Below, piece by piece: positions 1-11,561 of a DNA stretch of 64,000 nt (the stretch's first letter is position 1; every line of letters starts with the position of its first letter). The translations under genes were made by a program, and so were the position numbers. Below the pieces are notes generated by a model. That model did not search any database. It saw only the letters and a program-made list of their open reading frames with translations, and was not told where the DNA came from. The DNA comes from Persicaria tinctoria (lineage: Eukaryota > Streptophyta > Magnoliopsida > Caryophyllales > Polygonaceae), in assembly GCA_037127255.1 (NCBI GenBank), contig JBANSL010000009.1, positions 1,112,001-1,176,000 on the forward strand. Reading direction: 5' to 3'.

Positions 1-433
1 TAGAGGCTTTCGCATAAACCCTAATTGTTACTAACCCTTTTCACATAATTAATCCAAGTTGCATTAAGATCACTTTCGCTTCAATAACACAAACAAGGAT
101 CACCTTCAACTCTCGCAAAAGAATCATGCTTATAGGGATAGAAGACAAATCGCATAAAATTCTAACCTTTACCGCATCGCCTCACATGGCCGCCATCGGG
201 CTCACCCCAGCCCCAGAAGTGGGTGGACTACTCACGCCTCATCGTAATAACAGACATTGATTGATGTAAAGAAACTTGCATAAAAACTAAATTCAAAGCC
301 TTTACAATCCTGGCAATCAACTTTCGCAGAAAGCCAAAACCTTAAAAACCTTAAAACTCCTAAACTGTATATGTGGAACTAACTAATTGTCTTTCTCTGA
401 AATTGAATGAATAAAACTGAGCCCCTAGGGCTT

Positions 434-441
434 TATTTATA
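434..441 (-). promoter_or_regulatory. TATA box of element A 3' LTR
   Basis: TATAAATA on the reverse strand, just upstream of the conserved block AGCCCTAGGGGCTGAG seen in all related LTRs here. The same octamer sits at the same place at 3735-3742, 6833-6840, 14130-14137 and 19328-19335, which supports a core promoter at the U3/R border. Confidence 0.6.
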
Positions 442-722
442 GGCTTCATTCCCTAGCTATTCTAGGAAAGAAGATATCTATCTCTATCTAAAATTATATT
501 TAAAACTAAAAAGATAAATAAATTGTTTTATGGAAATAAATCTAAAAGGAAAAGATAAAACTAAATAGGGTAGGTCTTCATGTCTTGATAGATCGCCTTC
601 CTTAGATAGAAATTGAAGTAATTGGATAGAATCTTCGGCTAAATCGACTTCCTTCACGCCCAAGGAATCCCAAGTCTAGTCGGACAGCTCATCGTCGAGA
701 AGTTTATGGAAGGTGGGTCTAC

Positions 723-1172
723 TCGACCTCGACAAGACGTAGTCGATCTCGAGTAGGGTGGATCGTCGAATGGACTTCCTGGCTAGCTCTGCTCGATGTG
801 GCTCAAGTCTGGGTTCCTGGTGCTCGTCGACCTCGGCAAGACGTAGTCGATCTCGAGTAGAAAAATGTTGCCGACTAGGTCTCCTCGGGTAGATTTACTC
901 GACTGGCTCGGATCTGGACTCAGGCGCTCGTCGATCTCGACTAAGGTTCGTCGAGATCGAGTAGGGTTGTCCGGGTTCTCGTCCTCGGCTTCTCGATCAG
1001 TCCTCTTCTCGACTCCGGGTGTGGTGTCTGGTCTTCGTCGATTTCGACTAGGGCTTGTCGAGATCGGATTGGGTCCGGGAGTCGGGTTGACTCAGCTCTC
1101 TCGATCAGGCTTGCTCGACCAAGGTGGCTCGGACTTTCTCGTCGAGGTCGAGTAAGGCCTACTCGAGATCGA
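723..1172. promoter_or_regulatory. U3 array of paired TCGANNTCGA decamers (element A 3' LTR)
   Basis: Five decamer pairs start at 723/743, 827/847, 931/951, 1038/1058 and 1142/1163 (hand counted). Spacing inside a pair is 20-21 bp and pairs recur every 104-107 bp. The outer TCG and CGA halves are kept while the centre is CC, CT or GA instead of the AT seen in elements B and C. The array lies on the U3 side of the TATA box, where retroelement enhancers are usually found. Function is inferred from the pattern only. Confidence 0.6.
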
Positions 1173-1433
1173 GTAGCCTTGGCTCTCAGCTCGATTCTGT
1201 ATTCTTGGCTCCTGGACTTCTGTAGCCGTTTTCCGAGCTTTTCTGATTTTCTGTAGAATTGCTGTAAAATGTCTCGATTTCTGCGAATTAAACAGAAAAT
1301 GGTGTAGATTCCATAATTTGGCAAATAAACATAAAATACATAGGTTCTGTACTATCTAAGCCCAAATGAATGCAATCTATACAGAAATCGATATAAAAGT
1401 TACTGTAAAACATGGCAGATTCCGTTCACAACA

Positions 1434-2352
1434 GATGCCGCAGAAGTCCCATATGTGTTGTCGTAGTTGGCCAACTTCTCAAACACCTCCCAAGCACGGT
1501 GTGTAGTGTATTCGAGATACCCATAGACGGTGTAGTTGTTGATCCTATCCTTAGTAGGTGCATCCATGCAGTTGAATATAATCTCCTAGATGACGTAGGG
1601 TGGGTGTCCATGCGTAGGCAGAATTTCAGAAGCCTCTTGTAGCGCTCCCAGACTTGTGCTAGTGTCTCCCCTGGCTTCCATCTAAAAGATTTGATATGTT
1701 GTCTGAGAGCAGTTGTCTTTGCAGGAGGGAAGAACTTGTTGAGGAACAGGTCCAGTAGTTCGTTCCAAGTGCGAATTGATTGTGCAGGCAATCCTTCCAG
1801 CCACTGTTGTGCTATTCCTACAAGGGACCAACGAAAAGCCTTTAGTTTTAGATATTCTAGATTAGCACCATCAGCAATTGCTTCACATAAGTCTAGAAAA
1901 GTAGTAACTTGCTCTAAAGGACATTCATTGATTCTTCCCCTAAATTGACTCCTCCTAATTTCAATAATAAAAGAAGGACGAATTTCAAAATTTATAGCGG
2001 GAAGAACGATCGGCGATTCTGGAACTCCCAGAGTAGGATACATATATTCCTTTGCGTTGGCTGGGACATGCCCAATCCGCTCCTCAAGTTCCCTTCTCTT
2101 GATCTACCCTTGCCTCCCACCGTTGCTGATTTTGTGCATATTCCGCATCTCGTCGGGCGTGTTCTGCTTCTTTCTTGGTGAACTCCTCTATCGGCAGGCG
2201 GAGTTGCTCAAGCTCCATGCTGGTGTGAGCTGGCCCAAATTCTCGTCGTTGGGATGAGTCGCCATAAGTCTCTTCCTATGTCTTTGCTGAAGATGGAAAA
2301 AACATTCTGGCTCGAGAATAGGATCTATGGGTGTGCGATCAGTTCTTCGCAT
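1434..2352 (-). pseudogene. Athila-like gag, element A, frameshifted
   Basis: The start is taken at 2352 (MRRTDRTPIDPIL), the same start as in element B. Conserved gag blocks follow: ELEERIGH, then YPTLGVPES and the capsid-like run INFEIRPSFIIEIRRSQFRG, then KAFRWSLVGIAQQWLEGLP, NKFFPPAKT and GETLAQVWERYKRLLK. The longest open stretch covers 1426-2043 (205 aa, the last residues read into the LTR). At least one frameshift lies near 2070-2100. After the ERYK block the sequence slips frame and then runs straight into the 3' LTR, so the zinc knuckle, protease and all of pol are missing. The family role is a structural capsid protein of a Ty3/Gypsy retrotransposon; this copy cannot make one. Confidence 0.8.
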
Positions 2353-2414
2353 GCACATAAAAATCAAAAGCGAAAAGAAAAAGGTAAAAATGAACTAAAA
2401 AGCAAAAACAAATA

Positions 2415-2684
2415 CTCCCTCCGTCTCGAAATTCGTGTCGTTTTAGCCTTATGTACAAATTTTAATAAAAACACTCATCCATCAATCAACATCATCATTT
2501 CACTAATTTTTTCATTAATTTTATTACCCACTACATTTTTTAACCAATCAAAACCTTCAAAAAAGTCAACAACACACAAATCAATACAAATCATTACTAT
2601 CCACTACATAGAAAACCTAAAACGACATCTATTTTGATACAAAACTAAAGAGCTAAAACGACATGAATTTCGAGACGGAAGGAG
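2415..2684. mobile_element. Stowaway-type Tc1/mariner MITE
   Basis: A 270-bp element with terminal inverted repeats beginning CTCCCTCCGTCTCGAAATTC and ending in the near complement GAATTTCGAGACGGAAGGAG, flanked by the TA dinucleotide at 2413-2414 and 2685-2686. There is no coding capacity. It sits in the leader of element A between the primer binding site and gag. TIR and TA duplication match plant Stowaway-type MITEs. Confidence 0.9.
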
Positions 2685-2728
2685 TATAAAAAAGTGAAAA
2701 AGAACTAAAAAGGGCGTGATTGATTGCC

Positions 2729-2746
2729 TCCCCGGCAACGACGCCA
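2729..2746 (-). other. Primer binding site of element A (tRNA-Asp type)
   Basis: The reverse strand reads TGGCGTCGTTGCCGGGGA next to the LTR end, close to the Athila PBS that pairs with tRNA-Asp. It fixes the 5' LTR at 2750-4506 and reverse orientation. Confidence 0.8.
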
Positions 2747-2749
2747 ATT

Positions 2750-4506
2750 TGTTGTTGTAGGAGGATGTGTCAAATATGAAATATAAATAAATATAAAAGC
2801 AAACTCACTCCGTATCTCAGCAAATAAATACAAGATTTCCTCCCGTTGTAGTAGAAGACAGTCAGGATTGATCCACGAGGAAGCGTGTCAACGCCCGCCA
2901 GATATCGACCACACTCCAGATCGACCACTCCAGATCTCAGCAAAAAATCGACAAGAAGAGCGCTCGATATCAACCTTACCACTCGATATCGACCACACTG
3001 TCGACAGAAACTGTAAAACGTAGAAACAAGAAAAACATAACAAAAAACGCAAACTGGTCGATATCGACCTAAAATTTCGACCAACATTAGCACGATTTTG
3101 ACCAACTCAGAACCTAAAAATCTCAACTTTTCGCAGAACAGAACTCAAAACTGATGACACAAATCAAATAAACAAAAGACTTCCAAGATCAGGGTATCAA
3201 CACCACAACGATAACCATGTAAAATAACACATAAAGGCATAAAATATCATGCTTTTCATCAAATAACTTTTGTTATTAACAAATAAGAATATAGAGGCTT
3301 TAGCATAAGCCCTAATTGTTACTAACCCTTTTTCACATAATTAATCCAAGTTGTATTAAGATCACTTTCGCTTCAATAACACAAACAAGGACCACCTTCA
3401 ACTTTCACAAAAGAATCATGCCCGTAGGGATAGAAGACAAATTTGCATCAAAAGATTGTACCTTTACCGCATTACCTCACATGGCTACCTTCGGGCTCAC
3501 CCCGACCCCAGAAGTTGGGTGACTACTCGATCTTCATCATCAAGAAATACATCAATAATAAAAAGAAACTAAATTGCATTGAATAAACTAAATAAGAAAG
3601 CTTACAACCAATCGAAGCCAAATCGTCTCTCAACTCTCTTGCTCCACTCGCCACAAGCTCTCTCTCTCTCTATATATACATATGTAACTAATTGTAACTA
3701 GAATTGAATGAATAAAACTCAGCCCCTAGGGCTTTATTTATAGGCTTCATTTACTAGCTAATCTAGGAAAGAAATATCTATCTATATCTAAATTTATCTA
3801 TCTAATGGCATAAGATAAAGTTTGTGAAATAAAACAAATATATCTAAAAGAAAACTAGGATTAGTTTGGATAGATCCTTCTTCTCTTGACAGAACTTGAT
3901 AAATCTCCTCTTGAGTTGATAGAATATCTCTTGCTTCATGGGGAAGAAAGCCAGCTCAGTACTCGGACTCGGACTGCTCGAAATCGGCCTCTGTAGGTTG
4001 GTCGATATCGACCAGGTTTGGTCGATATCGAGATATCTTCTCAGATTCGGCGTCTGACACTCGATTTCGGCTTCCAGGAGGAAGTTCGACCGGGTTTTGG
4101 TTGATATCGATCAGTATGGTCAAAATCGACCTCTGTTGTATTCTTCACTCGATCTTGGCTTTCTGGTGGAAAATCGACCAGCTTCCTCGATATCGACTAA
4201 GGTTGGTCGAAATTGACCAGATCGTGTTGAGTCGATCTTTCTTGTTCTTTGCTCGATTTGTCCTGGTTCCACTGCTCCTTGACCTTGGACTTTCTGTAGT
4301 TAATTTTGAGCTTTTCCTCCTTTTCCTGAATTGCTGTAAAATGCCTCAATTTCTGCGAATTTAAACAGAAACTAGTGTAGACTCCATAATTTGGCAAATA
4401 AACATAAACCACATAGAATCTGTATTATTCTAACCCAAATGTATGAAATGCATGCAGAAATCGTTATAAAAGTCAATATAAAACCTGGCGAATTAGGCTC
4501 ACAACA
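2750..4506 (-). repeat. Athila-like element A, 5' LTR
   Basis: Runs from TGTTGTTGTAGG to CTCACAACA, bounded on the left by the primer binding site. It shares the TAGAGGCTTT block, the TTATTTATAGG TATA block (TATA at 3735-3742) and the end block with the other LTRs. Decamer pairs start at 4002/4022, about 4101/4120 and 4187/4207. The bases after the end (CTCAC, 4507-4511) would be the target duplication, but the partner lies outside the window. Confidence 0.8.
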
Positions 4507-4977
4507 CTCACCATTCACTAGCGGCTTCGACTGAAGTATTGACCTTCCTCTCATGGTTTCATTGATGATTTCTCTTCCCTCCAATTTCAGTCGATTACGA
4601 ATCGTCGAAATGTTTGTTTTCTGTTTGTTTGGCTGTCTTTTATTGTAACGACGTTTTCATCTAGTAATTTATCGACCTCTTAATAATTAGTTCTGTTAAC
4701 CTTGAATTATTTCCTTATCATTAAAAAAATGATAAAAAAAAATGAACAGAAGTTAATAAAAAATTAGAAAAAAAATGAAGAGATAAAGTTACTCCAAAGT
4801 GCCAACCAACTCATCTAACCTCTATGGATGATACATCATTCAGTTTGAGTACGAATTCATAAATTATGTAAATGAAACAACAAAGATGCACTAAAATGGG
4901 ATTGATTTATAGAAACACGACTTGAGAGTTACAGTTGATGCTTCTCGTGGGTGTGAGTGTGGGCGTGGCCTTGGTAC
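4507..4977. other. AT-rich flank, nothing recognised
   Basis: Between element A and the hAT-like end. No ORF with a recognisable family and no clear repeat. Contains A-rich runs near 4725-4780. Confidence 0.5.
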
Positions 4978-5916
4978 TAGGGTTGTGCATGATTCGGCCC
5001 AAACCGAATTTTTGGGCCGAACCAACACAAACCGAACCGAACCAAATTGAACCGATATTATTCGGTTCGGCTTTCGGTTAGAGAATTCCTAATATTCGGT
5101 TTCGATTCGGTTTGCGTTCGGTTTGTGCTAACTGATTTTATTTTATTTTAAGATATGAAAGGATTATAATTTTATTAATTTATAAAACTTATAAATTTTT
5201 TTTTAATGTTTTATCACATAAAAATTAATTATGTCCTTTGTATTTGTCTACTGTCTACAGCTTTCAATCGTTCATTTTCCCAAATCCAATGTCAAATCCC
5301 TAGGCGACCCTGACCTCGTGACCCTTGAGCAGCGAACTTCCTCAGTTGCTCCTGCAGTCCTGCTCGCCTCCCCTCCGACAGTTCGGCGTGGCTAAGGCAG
5401 TGAGGCGGCTCGTACCTCTCTCCTGTCGGCATCTGACATCTCTATCTCTCTCGGCATCTCCACTGTTGTACCTCTCGACATCTCCACTGTCGGCTCGTAT
5501 CTCTCGGCTGGTACCTCTCCACTGTCGGCATCCTTTGATTGTTCTCTCCAGTTCTCACTTCGATCTCCACGGTAAGGTTAAGGTATGGCTTCATTGGCTT
5601 TCTTGAATCTATTTTTGAACTTCCCCAAAGGCAAATATGGCATCTACGCATCTTGTATTGAAATCAGTTTTTGAATCTGTCTAGTCTCGACATCTCCAAT
5701 CTGTTTTATGCATCTCCATGGTAAGGTCTTAGCCTCTTAGGTCTGCATTGGAATTTTTGTCTAATGAATTGACATCAAAGACTTTAGTTAAATGCAACTT
5801 CGTTGTCTTTGAATCCTTCACTGTACTTGAATGATACTTTGAAATCACTTGAATAATGTAGATTTTGATGCTTTGATAAACTGTTTCCTTGATCAATACC
5901 GAAGCTCATTGGGTTA

Positions 5917-7576
5917 TGTCAGGAGGAAATATAAAGTATGAAATATAAATAAATATAAAAGAAAACTGACTTCCTGTCTCAGCAAATAAATACAAGACTT
6001 CCTCCTGTTGTAGTAGAAGGTAGTCGGGATCGATCCACGAGGAAGCGTGTCAGCGCCAGCCTTTTAAGTTCAAATCTCAGCAGAAAATCAACCAGTCAGA
6101 TAGCAAACACAGGGAAAAGCAGAAGACGGAGAAAAAGCAGAAACTTAGGTCGATATCAACCTGGGCTAAATCGATATCGAGTATAAAAATCGACTACAAC
6201 CACTCAATATCGACTCCAACAGAAACTTCAAATCCAAAATTTTTGAAATAAATCAATGAAATAAAGACTTCCAAGATCAGGGTTTCAACGCCACAACGAT
6301 AACCATGTGAAATAACACATAAAGGCATCAAAGATCATGCTTTTCATCAAATAACTCTTGTTATTAACAAATAGGAAGATAGAGGCTTTCGCATAAACCC
6401 TAATTGCTACTAACCATTTGGAACATAATTAATCCAAGTTGTATTAAGATCACTTTCGCTTCAATAACACAAACAAGTATCACCTTCAACTTTTGCAAAA
6501 GAATCATGCTCATAGGGATAGAAGATGAATTCGCATCAAAAGATTGTACCTTTACCGCATCACCTCACACGGCTATCGTCGGGCTAACCCCAACCCTAGA
6601 AGTTGGGTGACTACTCGCTCTTCATCATAAAGAAACTCATCAAAGATTTCAAGAAAATAAATTGCATTAAATAAACTAAATAAGATTTACAACCGAATAA
6701 AGCCAACCCCGCTCTCGCTTCACAAACTCCACTCGGCTCCAATGTCTCTCTCTTACTCGACTTCTCTCTCTATATATACTCTCTTGTGGCTTGGCTTGGA
6801 TTGATTGAATTAAATCCAGCCCCCTAATGCCTTATTTATAGTGTTCCATGTAGCTATTCTAGGATGGAACAACTATATCTAAATCTATCTAATAACATAA
6901 GATAAAACATTATGATAAAATGAAATAAATCTAAAAGGGAACTATATCTAAAGTAGATAAATATCTCTTCCATCTTGATAGAACTTCATAGAATTTGATC
7001 TTGTGGATATCTCCATTGGACTTTTTATAGAACTTTGATTAGAACTCGGATACCCTCGAAATCGGCCACTGTGGGTCCAGTCGATATCGACTAGGTCAAC
7101 TCGATATCGACCTGTGTTTTCTCGTCCTTACTTCAGACACTCGATCTCGACCTCCAGGAGACATATCGACCTCACTCAACTCAATATCGACTTGGGTAAG
7201 TCGATATCGACCTCTTCATTTGCTCCAGCTCTGGTCGACTTTTGGATCTTCACTCGATATCCACTTGGCTAGGTCGATTTCTACCTCTGCTCTTCTTCTT
7301 CCTCGATTTTCTCATTTCCAGCTCGAATTATCCTGGTTCCGCTACTCCTTGACCTCGGACTTTCTGTAGTTGACTTTGAGCTTTTCCTCTTTTCTCACAA
7401 CTGCTGTAAATTGCCTCGATTTCTACGAAATTAAACAGAAACTGGTGTAGATTCCTTAATTTGGCAAATAAGCATAAACAACATTGATTTTGAACTATTC
7501 TAGCCGAAATGTATGAAATGCATGCAGAAGACGATATAAAAGTAAGTATAAAACATGGCAGAATAGGCTCACAACA
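5917..7576 (-). repeat. Element B 3' LTR
   Basis: Begins TGTCAGGAGGAAATA and ends GGCTCACAACA. TATA at 6833-6840 (reverse). Decamer pairs start at 7081/7101, 7181/7201 and 7254/7274, all 20 bp apart. The neighbouring sequence at 7577 reads on the reverse strand as the typical Athila GAGGATAAGC..TAAGTATGAGGTG tract, which identifies this as the 3' copy. Confidence 0.85.
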
Positions 7577-9255
7577 AACACCTCATACTTAAGGTTGCTT
7601 ATCCTCATGCAATACTTTTAATTGTCATTCAGGGGAAGAATTCAAACTCTCAACATCTTAGATTCATTGTCATATAACCCTGCAATCAATTATCATCCTC
7701 GGAAAGGTACTAATGTCACAAACCCATGCATGTCCAATAAAAAGCAACATCTACTCACAAAAGAAGGGTTATGCAAAGCATTCATTCGTGACAAAGCATC
7801 AATAATCAAGAGGACTTTATTTTAAGCTCAAATAAGGAGTAGATCTGTAAAAGGTACTAATTTCACAAACTCATGCATGTGCAATAAAAAGCAACATCTA
7901 CTCACAAAAGGAGGGTTATGCAAAACATTCATTCGTGACAAAGCATTAATAATCAAGAGGACTTTATTTTAAGCTCAAATAAGGAGTAGATCTGTAAAAG
8001 GCTAAAGGTGGGCAAATTTTGCAATGTGGTGCTAATGATCCAAGGAGATGGAGTACTTTACAATTTTCATACCACATTCCTTCTTCTTTTGATTTCTCAC
8101 CTTTCTCTCATCGCTCATTGCTTTTTTAAATATTATGCTTTTACCTCTCTAACCTTAGCATTGCCTTCTCGCGAGTCGCAAACATAGGTGTCATGAATGG
8201 CCCCGGACACTTAGTGCTTCGGACTCCTCACCTTGTGTGTCCCATCTCGGCAAACTATTATCTCAGCGAGGAGGGTCAATCAACCTTTATCTCCTGAGGT
8301 GATCGGATTTTCTTTCACTCATTAAATTTTCCATATATTTCAAACAATTTACTACCAAACTCCAATAATGATAACAACACAACAACAATATAATAATCTC
8401 CACAATGTGACATCATTCTCAACATAATCCCTGGATTGGAAATAAGGTAAAGAATGGGCAATATTTAGAACATGTGAAGCATAATATGAAAATAAGGCTC
8501 AATATGGCTTTTGTGATGCATAAGCATATGTAAGGCTAGGATTATAACAATATGAGCATTATATGGAAATATATAGTCCTCCATCCTCTTATCTTGCAAC
8601 ATGTCAAAAGCAATATCAAATTTTACCTCCTTTCATGGTTTTCAATAAAAATATGCACTTCATTGTGACTTCCCTTTACTAGGCAATTTCATGTTATATC
8701 TCTAATGAATCCAGTTTTGCATCGTCGAGTTTAATTAAAGCTTCCATGACACCTATAAAAAATTTAGATGGGGGTCATTTTTCCAACTTTGGAAAACATG
8801 CATATAAGCCCCTAAATCAATAATGAATTCCAAAGTAGGCATGTATAAGTAATTCAAGAAATAAAATATGCATACATAATGTCAAATATAATCAAATATG
8901 CACAAAGTAAGCCCTTCACTCACCCCATACTTAAACATTACAGTGTCCTCACTGTATAAAAAATAAAGGTAAAGAAAGAAACTCACTAGAAAAACGTGCA
9001 GGATGTCAAAAATCGAGTGCTTTGCTGTTGTGGTCCTGGTCGATATCGAGTAGTCATGGTCGATATAATGTTACCCAAAATCGACTTCTCTTTCTTCCTT
9101 GTCCCTGAAAAAAATTAGAAGAGATATACCCACAATAAAAAATAATGTCCAAAACCAAAAACCAAAAAAACAATAGTGTCCACAAATCCCAAAAATAATT
9201 GTCTATTTACAAGATCTAGACTTTATTGCCGCTAGGTCGACTTTCTCCATTAAGC
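7577..9255 (-). other. Element B 3' noncoding region with two PPT-like tracts
   Basis: About 1.7 kb without usable coding sequence. Next to the LTR the reverse strand reads TAAGTATGAGGTG after GAGGATAAGCAACC, the likely polypurine tract. A second copy of this type lies near 8915-8962 (reverse: GTGAGGACACTG, then TTTAAGTATGGGGTG). Between them is AT-rich sequence with a 147-bp tandem duplication at 7703-7996. No envelope-like ORF was recognised. Confidence 0.65.
7703..7996. repeat. 147-bp tandem duplication in element B
   Basis: Two head-to-tail copies (7703-7849 and 7850-7996), differing at a few positions, each starting AAAGGTACTAAT and ending GTAGATCTGTA. They lie in the 3' noncoding region of element B. 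Confidence 0.8.
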
Positions 9256-9493
9256 TCAAGGTGGCATCTGCAGGACCCATGTAGCTTGGGCTTCAAACAT
9301 GACTCCATTCTTGTCCATCAGTTGCAGTCCTCCTGAATGAATCTTGTTCATTGTGAAGGGCCCCATCTTCTTCTTTCTGAATTTGTTTGGGAACCAATGA
9401 TCATTTGATTTGGAAACATAGACCTTGTCTCCAACTTCATCTTCTTTGGGCTCATCATTGCAAATCCTGCATAAGCGCACATACCAAGGCAAA
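9256..9493 (-). pseudogene. Integrase C-terminal remnant of element B
   Basis: Reverse reading EDEVGDKVYVSKSND, then WFPNKFRKKKMGPFTMNK and GGLQLMDKNGVMFEA. This follows the same order as the integrase tail of element C ([45 protein letters not shown]), that is the GPY/F-type module. The catalytic core is absent: the sequence stops where the solo LTR begins at 9494. Longer open frames here continue into the LTR and are artefacts. Confidence 0.65.
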
Positions 9494-10468
9494 TGATAGC
9501 GCCAGAAGTCCCATGACTTTGGACGACATTGACGACAAGATGAGAGTGCCATTCGGAGCTCCGATCACTAGAGCTCGGGCCAAGATGATTCACCCTTCAT
9601 GGGTCACGACCATGGACTAAGGGCTCCGACCTTCTTGGGTCACGATGCTCAAGGTTCAACCGACGGTTAGTCTTCGTCCCCATTCTACCTTAATGAGGGA
9701 CGAGACTTGATGATTTGTGGTATGGCCAAATGCCCTTGTTATTTTTAAGACATTTATTTACTTTCTTTAGTGTTAGCCATTTAGGGAATAAATGTGAGGA
9801 GATATTTTATCTCCTTGCTCTTTATCTATTTTTATCTATTTCTAGCTAGTTTCTAAGATAGATAAAATTAGAAGGATTTATATTTTATTTAATTAGTTTT
9901 ATTATTTATTTAGATAAATGAGAGAGCTAGGGTTCCTTAGCAAGGAGCCACTCTCATTCACCATCAAACCCTATTTAAGTTGTATTTTCCTTCTTTTATT
10001 TTCACGTTGAATTGAATAAAAGAGTGCTTGGCTAAGCGTTCTCTTCTTTATTCAACCTTAACTTCCACGCCTTTCATTGTGTTCTCTACACTTCACGTTC
10101 TTCCGATCAATCAAGTCGAACCCCTTGCAAAGCCTAATTCCTTTTGCCAAATACATGAGTTCAATTTGGTGATCAGTTACTCTCTTTCAATTATTTATAT
10201 AGTAAAGTGAAAGCATTCAATCACTGGGCATTTTGCTACGTGAGCGACTTCATGAGTCAATCGATCGGCAGTGTCAACAGCCGTCATGCTTGACTCATAT
10301 GCACCAGTACAACTAACAAGTTGTTAATTATTCACAGAGGCCTTACGATCCAAATTTCTATACGGTGGTGAATTCGATTCGCTCAAGATCTATCAAGAAC
10401 GGATCAAGATCCACTTAAGACGTCGTAAGATCCGAACTATTCGAGTCGTTGGAGATTACAACGTATTA
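9494..10468 (+). repeat. Solo LTR of a CRM-like retrotransposon
   Basis: Starts TGATAGCGCC and carries near its start a coding stretch MTLDDIDDKMRVPFGAPITR (9509-9568) matching MTPGDIEDNMKVPFDGPVTR, which lies at the same place in the LTRs of element D. It ends ACGTATTA, probably a decayed ..TATCA. Flanks GCAAA (9489-9493) and GCGAA (10469-10473) fit a 5-bp target duplication with one mismatch. No internal sequence of that element remains, so LTR-LTR recombination is likely. It is inserted in the pol remnant of element B. Confidence 0.6.
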
Positions 10469-10473
10469 GCGAA

Positions 10474-11561
10474 CCTCCCCCGTGTATAGATAAATCATTA
10501 ATGGAAATAGGACAACAAAGATACATACCTTGGCTTACCTTCGTAGAATCATATTTCGGGACCTCGGGGTCTGGTTGATATCGAGTAGGGTCACTCGATA
10601 TCGAGTTCTGCTGCTCGAAATTGGGTTGTGTTGGCTCAACAAGTGGAATCGAGTCCGTGTGGGTAGGTCGATATCGACCTGGGTAAGTCGATATCGAGTG
10701 GCCCAACTCGATTTTGCCTTGGTCGATTTCTGGTGAAGGTTCATCGATTTGATCAGGTCGATTTCGAGTAGGTGAACTCGATATCGAGTTATTCGCTGGG
10801 CTAGTCGATTTCTCCTGGTCGATATTGACCCCAAACTTAAGACCTGGCAAAGTATCCAAAAAATAGTTAGTCCATATCGACGTACCTTGGTCTATTTCGA
10901 GTGGATTCTCTACTTCTTCGTTTAGGATGGCCATGATCTCCTCCACCTGGGCTTCCATATCCCTTTTTTCTACCTCTTCGGGGGTCATATTTCTTACCTT
11001 AGGCTCACCGCAAGTAATGTAACCGGCTGATATAGACTTTACCTCTTCCATGAGACCTGTATGCCTTTTAGTTTTATTGAAAGAATACTCAATTACCTCA
11101 TCTCTGATGTTGAAAGTGAGCACTCTCTTCCTTACTCTTATGTTGGCATCCACCGTTGCCAAGAAGGGCCTTCCTAGAATAATTGGACAAGCAGGATCCT
11201 CCGCCATATCAATAACTAAGAAATCAGCAGGGACGAAGAACTTACCTACGTGTACTGGCACATTATCCACCATGCCTGTTGGGATGACCACCGTGTTGTT
11301 CGCCATGTATAGCTTAGCATCAACAGGCTCTAGGGCACCTATCTTAATCTTGGACCAGATTGATAAAGGCATTATACTCACACTAGGTCCCAAGTCACAT
11401 AAAGCACTAAATTTGTATTGACCAAATCCATTGGTTATAGCAAACTTACCTGGATCTGGCCTTTTCTCAAGAACGTCCATTTGGCTACACTCCTCTACCA
11501 TCTCAGCCATTGACCGCTTTTTGCTCAGAATCTCTTTGAGGAACTTGACATAGGATGGCAT
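10474..11561 (-). pseudogene. Athila-like protease region with palindrome-coded linker, element B
   Basis: Reverse-strand open frame of 374 aa (it reads a few codons into the solo LTR). It opens with PSYVKFLKEILSKKRSM, the end of gag. The aspartic protease follows: FSALCDLGPSVSIMPLSIW, where the family motif is DLGAS (here A to P), then ADFLVIDMAEDPACPIILGR and PFLATVDANIRV. A long linker follows in which SIST, SISS, RYRP and EIDQ strings come from TCGATATCGA decamers read in different frames. RT is missing. The usual role is cleavage of Gag-Pol; the proline in the active-site loop makes activity doubtful. Confidence 0.75.

Larger units (their letters stand above)
1..1433 (-). repeat. Athila-like element A, 3' LTR (cut by window edge)
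   Basis: Reverse-strand LTR that lines up with 3292-4506 and with the LTRs of element B: shared blocks include the opening TAGAGGCTTTCGCATAAACC and the block ending in the TATA box. Its right end CACAACA at 1433 is the start (TGTTGTG) of the LTR on the reverse strand. The left part lies outside the window. It holds five decamer pairs of the TCGANNTCGA type. It joins gag sequence directly at 1434, so pol and the usual polypurine tract are deleted. An LTR of this length fits Athila; assignment rests on the gag, the primer binding site and similarity to element C. Confidence 0.85.

Noticed and set aside
5325..5651. Ser/Leu-rich ORFs in the hAT-like element as transposase
   Set aside because: No RNase-H-fold, BED or hATC motif; the stretch is made of TCTCGGCATCTCC-like short repeats.
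9387..9620. Forward ORF of 77 aa across 9494 as one gene
   Set aside because: Only the part after 9494 (LTR-coded tail) has a family match; the first part is antisense to the integrase remnant of element B.
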